Source: Pectobacterium carotovorum (GTDB taxonomy: Bacteria; Pseudomonadota; Gammaproteobacteria; Enterobacterales; Enterobacteriaceae). From it: a DNA stretch of 64,000 nucleotides. Position numbers and translations under genes: made by a program. Shown here piece by piece: positions 61,801-64,000 of the stretch. The stretch is from the NCBI RefSeq assembly GCF_033898505.1, contig NZ_JAXAFK010000001.1, positions 1,364,001-1,428,000 on the forward strand, in the 5' to 3' direction. The notes below the pieces were generated by a model. It was given only the letters and a program-made list of their open reading frames with translations, searched no databases and had not been told where the DNA came from. How positions within the stretch are numbered: the stretch's first letter is position 1; every line of letters begins with the position of its first letter.

Positions 61801-64000
61801 CTGCTGAGCGATGGCGATGCCGTTATCACGGCCGACCGCCTGAACCAGAGCGGTGAGATAGCCGCGGGCACGCTGAATCTGACCACCCGCGCGCTGGATA
61901 ATGGCGGACGCATACTGGGTAGCCACGGCCTGACGGTGACTAACCGTGACGAGCTGATTAACCGCGCCGGGGCGGAACTGCTGACCAACGGCGAAGGTCG
62001 CCTCGACAGCGGCACGCTGCGCAATGCCGGTACGCTGCAGGCTAACAACCTGCAACTGCGCGCCCGTGAGATGGAGAATCAGGGTCGTATTCAGGGTACC
62101 GACGCGCTGCGCCTGCTTGATGTGCTGCGCTATGTCGGCGATAAAAGCAGCCAGTTGCTCAGCAACGGTGCGGCTACGCTCCAGGCTAAACAGGCGGACA
62201 ACGCCGGGTTATGGCAGGCGGGTACACTGACGCTGAACGGTGACACATTCAGCAATCGCGGCACCGTCGCGGGGCTGAACAGCCTGTCGCTCAATGGCAA
62301 CGTGCTGAACAATCAGGGTGAGCTGTTCTCGCAGGGCGCGGTGACGTTAACCGGCAAGACGCTGGAGAACGGCGGCACGCTAACGGGTATCGGCGGCTTT
62401 ACGCTGCAGCTCACCAATCGCGTCGATAACCTGGCGACGGGGCGGTTGCTCAGCGGCGGCACAGGGGAACTGACCACCGGCGTGCTGAGTAATCAGGGGC
62501 TGTGGCAAGCGGACGACCTGCGCCTGACCGCGCGTGACCTGGAGCAGCAGGGCAATCTGCTGGGCGTGCAGCGCGGGACGCTGCAGCTGAGCGGGACCTA
62601 TCAGGGCGCACAGGGCAGCCAACTGGTCAGCGGCGGCGACCTGAGCCTGACGGCACATGACATCACCAACCGCGGGCAGATACAGGGAAACACGCTGACG
62701 CTGGGTGCCGATGAACTCACTAACCACGGCACCCTGCGTGGCGACCGTGCGCTCAATGCCACCGTTGTCGGCCAGTTCAGCAATGCGCCGCAGGCGCGTT
62801 TAAGCAGCGATGCCACGCTGAACGTGCAGGCGACTGCACTGGACAATCAGGGCGACATCAAGGCCGCCGCCACCATTCTGACGGGCAACACCGTCACCAA
62901 CGGTGGCACGGTGCAGGGCACCGCGGCATTGCAACTGGACGCGACCGACCGGATTATCAACCAGCAGAGCGGACAACTGTTGTCCGATGGCACCACCACG
63001 CTGAACGCGGCGGCGGTGGACAACCACGGCTGGTTGCAGGGACGCGGGCTGGTGCTCAACACCGCGCAGCTGACCCAGCAGGGCAGCCTGATGGCGCAGG
63101 ACAAACTGACGCTGAACATTCCGCAGTGGGTGAATAACGGGCTGGTGCAGGCCGGTGAACTGGAGATTATCGCGGATGAGCTGGACAACCACGGCACGCT
63201 GCTGGGGCTGACACAGCTGGCGCTGCAGACGCAGCGGCTGATTAACCGTCAGGGCGCGAAACTCTACAGCGCACAGGACCTGCGCCTGAAAACCCATGAA
63301 CTGCAGCAGGACGGGCAACTGGTGGCGCTGGGCAACCTGAGCGCCGATGTCACCGGTCCGCTGACCTTCACGCAAACCATGGCTGCCGGACAGCAGCTGA
63401 CGCTGAACGTGGCGGGTGACCTCGACCAGCGCGGGACGTTACAGGGTCAATCCGTCCAACTGACCAGCACCGGCACGCTGACCAATCAGGGCCGCATTCT
63501 GGCGGGCGGCGGGGACTCGCGGATCAGTGCAAAAGACATCGTACAGGCAGAAGCGGGCAGCGTTCAGGCGGGCGGTAATCTGACACTGATAAGCGACAAT
63601 ACGCTGAATAACCAAGGGCTGATTGGCACCACCGGTGACCTGCTGGTGCAGGCCGGCGGTTTGCTACACAACAGCAGCATGCTGTATGCGGGCGACAACA
63701 TGCGCCTGCTGTCGGATTCGCTGACCAACGTGTTCGGCACCATACTGGCAGGCAATAACCTGCTCATTCAGCGTGACGCACAGGGCAACGCCAGCACCTC
63801 GCTGCTCAACAGCTCCGGCACCATCGAAACCCAGTCCGGCGATATCACCATTAACACCGGCACGCTGACTAACCAGCGTGAGGGGTTGGTGGTGACGGAA
63901 ACGGAATTGGCGGGGGACTCAGTGCCGGATTGGGCGGGGAAAACGACGGCGGATATTCCCATTGGGTGGTTTAAACCAGAGGATTATGGAGTCGTTATTT
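52876..64000 (+). CDS. Giant hemagglutinin-like TpsA exoprotein, 3' end outside the window
   Basis: One frame runs from ATG 52876 (GGGATCAGGG upstream) to the right edge: about 3708 residues without a stop. Signal region 1-30 (LLPAMAA), then the TPS secretion domain (about 31-270) with NPNL (97-100) and NPNGITCDGCG (137-147), the CdiA/HecA type. From about 270 on, it is hundreds of filamentous-hemagglutinin repeats of about 20 residues (LTNQGTL, LDNRGT and similar), predicted to form a beta-helix. A 638-residue block is duplicated in tandem. The C-terminal effector, if any, is not visible, so adhesin versus contact-dependent toxin cannot be decided. The preceding TpsB gene is truncated. GC-rich throughout. 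Confidence 0.93.
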   Translation, partial: MKPVKTTQRLLAYTLIHLIAFQPLLPAMAAGVQVAAGNTSLDQAGNGVPVINIATPNSAGISHNQYQDFNVDKPGLILNNGTAQLNPTQLGGLIQNNPNLKGKAADAIINEVVSTNRSTLAGYLEVGGKQASVIVANPNGITCDGCGFINTPQVTLTTGKPQLDAQGNLQHIDVKRGDITLTGQGLDASKSDYLSLIARTAQINAGLNANDTRIVLGANQVDATGKVTAQAADSGVKVALDTGALGGMYTNRIKLVSSDKGVGVNVGNLSARSGDITLSANGKLTLGDTVAQGTIQADADALALRGKQQAGDALTLNARQDITLQDATLRAGQNIELSSGGGLNAQNSVISAGVDAQGKVKSAHHASIKSDGVTLESTQLAAGKVTIDAGQSLQQDAQSGIKAESVLEVRGDAVSLAGSAGAEDVRLEAKTLNGAGSAQLQAKDRATVRVAQQGDWQGNLTAGNGLTVDGGRLVQRGTLAGKTLTLTLDALDNRGDIAALQALTFSGGDITNRGTLAAAERLTVNAQRLDNSGLLSARNEVKLELQTVLNNQGNILTDNQLFLLADHLTNDGTLQAATLNAQANQFTNQGEVTANELDLTSQTTENHNVINAQQMLALHGGSLVNRGTLSAGEKLALTLGDALDNRGLMQAGNTLQVTADRLSNAGTLTAPALQLHTGTLANQGTLQADNALQLDATRTLTQSARGTLLAGTDLTVNAGQAETDGAIQAQQFLLNAERWLNAGKTSITGDGQITATQLDNRGSLLATGNWTINSNTASQAGTLQGNALAIQAMTLTSSGQAQARGAVNLTVADTFTNSGDWLSGESLRLQAAKAENRGSLQALTLTADGEYLNNRGTMSGITNLSLFLSGNLTNAGTLQSNQLRAEAARLTNQGTLHGTDALTLAIAGNLSNQGELLSEGDSTTSAHRFDNQGTLQAKNATLQVDELDNAGKIVGVSSLALTATYGLTNRQAGKLLSQGVATLTAADAVNAGDWQAKALTLAAENLTNDGQIQGDEALSLTLPATDGKGTLVNRGTVTTGGDATLFARLMDNQGSLSSLGHTSLTGLSLINDGRLVAATGLSLRGDYQGRGLLNTAGTLTLHGDTLANNGHWESRALSLQGKHVTNQGTVLGNSVVLSADRLVNHGDITGVDTLTLSLGGNLNNIGTLRSDSLSVAAAGMNNRGELQGINNLQLDVAGLLDNAGAIGGSNTLAVTADAVEQRGTLEGKTVTLDAASLTNQGKILGVDALTLSIAGNLSNDGSLLTQKNGVVTAQQVDNRGQWQAGSLTLQADELVNAGQILGIDALSITAQHGLTNQQTGKLLTQGAAVLQAAQAENHGEWLADNLTLQAASFTNAGRVQAEGDIGITVAPASAAHQGSFLPMALSLAADIQQLNASSTRQGRGATDGVLDNRGTLVSGDDTQLRATQLANQGSLASNGTATLIGETVENAGTVLAVTSLSLAGNYQGSGSLQTDGLLDWSGATLTNRGRWQANSIQLQGHALENQGTLLGQRTDITADTLFNGGEIAGIDALQLTVADRLTNQGQLYGATLGLSATDLFNQGEVSGDALHLTLQKTVRNSGLMSGSQRVQLEADQVDQLGSLESRQLLVQADALDNQGTMLGVDALTLAINTTARNSGKWLSQGDSTLTARRLENSGQWQAKTMTLTADDVENAGQLLGLSALMLTATGRLNNAKTGTLLTQGLAVLNAAEASNEGEWQADSLTLDAQQLTNVGHIQGDTSLKATLANGELHNQGTLWSTLATIAARTLSNDGTLTGAAGLQLTLDEALINQGTLNSSQLTTQADRLDNRGKINGLDRLELTTGNSLTNRGTLYGAAVTLNASDLTNHGTLTGVDSLNLHLNGALNNTSDISSHALTLKANDVVNHGALTGVNGLTLALGHHLDNQGALNSQALAIAARDVTNGGQLNGTRDLQLMLDGTLTNTGDLTSQRIGITAADVLNHGQVLGSDDLQLDLRNQLDNRGLISGSTTLGIVANHIDQQGTLEARKLKVDAQTLDNHGKMLGVDALTLAIAGTARNQGNWLSQGTSTLTADQVDNQGQWQAGDITLQATDLTNRGQIFGINALSLSAANGLTNQQNGKLLSQGIAVLRAATVANDGNAQADRLTFDAQQLTNRGRMQGDHGLAITLDRTNPASRLTNQGTLLSGGDSWLSASQLNNQGTVSGVGKVTLDSGAINNAGNVIADGALSLDGDYQGTGLLHTADTLTLRGNLLRNSGRWESRALVLNGGAFDNTGTVIGERGITLELRDDLTVGSTGQLLTNGILQAQAATVMNDGFWQGNTLALTADDVGNAGRLLGLSALSLTAKNKLTNAQTGTLLTQGMAVLNAAEASNEGEWQADSLALDAQNLTNVGHIQGDKTLKATLANGELHNKGTLWSKLATVAARTLTNEGTLTGVDGLQLTLDDALTNQGTLNSYQLTAQADRLDNSGKINGLDRLELTTGNSLTNRGTLYGAAVTLHANDLTNHGTLTGVDSLNLHLNGTLNNTRDISSHALTLKANDVVNHGTLMGVNGLTLALGNHLDNQGALNSQTLAITADEVTNGGQLNGTRDLQLTLDGTLTNSGDLTSKNINVSATNVLNRGQMLGSDDLQLNVRNQLDNRGLISGSSTLGVVANHIEQQGTLEARKLKVDAQALDNHGKMLGVDALTLAIAGTARNQGNWLSQGSSTLTADQVDNNGQWQAGDITLQATDLTNRGQIFGLNALSLTTTTDLGNQQGGTLLSQGLATLRAATAANDGDVQADRLTFEAQQLTNRGRMQGDHGLAIALDRANPASRLTNQGTLLSGGDSWLSASLLDNQGTVSGVGKLTLDSSAVNNAGNVIADGALTLDGDYQGSGLLHTADTLTLRGNQLRNSGRWESRALALNGGAFDNTGTVIGERGITLELRDGLTVGSTGQLLTNGALQAQAGDVINDGFWQGNTLALTANGLTNGGTLLGQDGLRLDLLGTYQGRETSRLLSDGDAVITADRLNQSGEIAAGTLNLTTRALDNGGRILGSHGLTVTNRDELINRAGAELLTNGEGRLDSGTLRNAGTLQANNLQLRAREMENQGRIQGTDALRLLDVLRYVGDKSSQLLSNGAATLQAKQADNAGLWQAGTLTLNGDTFSNRGTVAGLNSLSLNGNVLNNQGELFSQGAVTLTGKTLENGGTLTGIGGFTLQLTNRVDNLATGRLLSGGTGELTTGVLSNQGLWQADDLRLTARDLEQQGNLLGVQRGTLQLSGTYQGAQGSQLVSGGDLSLTAHDITNRGQIQGNTLTLGADELTNHGTLRGDRALNATVVGQFSNAPQARLSSDATLNVQATALDNQGDIKAAATILTGNTVTNGGTVQGTAALQLDATDRIINQQSGQLLSDGTTTLNAAAVDNHGWLQGRGLVLNTAQLTQQGSLMAQDKLTLNIPQWVNNGLVQAGELEIIADELDNHGTLLGLTQLALQTQRLINRQGAKLYSAQDLRLKTHELQQDGQLVALGNLSADVTGPLTFTQTMAAGQQLTLNVAGDLDQRGTLQGQSVQLTSTGTLTNQGRILAGGGDSRISAKDIVQAEAGSVQAGGNLTLISDNTLNNQGLIGTTGDLLVQAGGLLHNSSMLYAGDNMRLLSDSLTNVFGTILAGNNLLIQRDAQGNASTSLLNSSGTIETQSGDITINTGTLTNQREGLVVTETELAGDSVPDWAGKTTADIPIGWFKPEDYGVVI
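57883..61710 (+). repeat. 1914-bp tandem duplication inside the TpsA gene
   Basis: Copy 1 (57883-59796) and copy 2 (59797-61710) are offset by exactly 1914 bp (638 codons). I checked the offset at three places: 57891/59805, 58341/60255 and 59347/61261. The copies differ at scattered bases but keep frame. Each copy is preceded by TGACGGCG, and the same octamer ends copy 2, consistent with recombination between short homologies. Confidence 0.9.

Overview
The window is a chromosomal segment of a soft-rot enterobacterium, most likely Pectobacterium (Pectobacteriaceae). Three things point there: the housekeeping blocks closely resemble their E. coli counterparts (thrS-infC-rpmI-rplT-pheMST-ihfA, manXYZ-yobD-mntP-rlmA, nadE/osmE/tcyP/ydjM); there is a complete oligogalacturonide uptake and breakdown cluster (paeX, kdgM, togBANM, pelW, kduD, kduI, kdgF) together with ogl and the repressor gene kdgR; and the window ends in a very large two-partner-secretion hemagglutinin.

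Layout. 1-2.7 kb: the 3' end of the sensor gene ypdA, ypdB, and a yhjX-type pyruvate transporter, with a YpdB-type direct repeat between ypdB and yhjX. 2.9-5.2 kb: a UgpB-like binding protein and a glycerophosphodiester phosphodiesterase, with no permease genes. 5.3-9.2 kb: htpX, ogl, kdgR, yebO. 9.4-10.8 kb: aromatic amino acid permease. 11.1-18.4 kb: the translation operon, with tRNA-mimic and attenuator leaders and an AUU-started infC. 18.4-25.9 kb: ygbA, an ABC exporter, yddG, nadE, osmE, tcyP, ydjM and a 337-bp modular palindromic repeat. 25.9-36.8 kb: the pectin oligomer cluster. 36.9-39.4 kb: hxpB, yniB, yniA. 39.6-43.1 kb: sitABCD metal importer under a Fur-like box. 43.5-49.9 kb: small membrane ORF, yobF-cspC, rlmA, mntP with its Mn riboswitch, yobD, manZYX. 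50.4-52.0 kb: yoaE behind a long leader. 52.4 kb to the end: a TpsB remnant reduced to its POTRA region, followed by a giant TpsA still open at the right edge.

How the genes work together. KdgM admits oligogalacturonides through the outer membrane, PaeX deacetylates them in the periplasm, TogMNAB imports them, PelW and Ogl cut them to monomers, and KdgF, KduI and KduD carry the unsaturated product to 2-keto-3-deoxygluconate. KdgR-type boxes lie before ogl, between kduI and kdgF, before pelW and before kdgM, so this regulon is concentrated around its own repressor gene. The accessory part is the TPS locus, where the 1914-bp internal duplication and the missing transporter barrel stand out. A family of short inverted-repeat elements (TATACCC ends) is scattered at four intergenic places.
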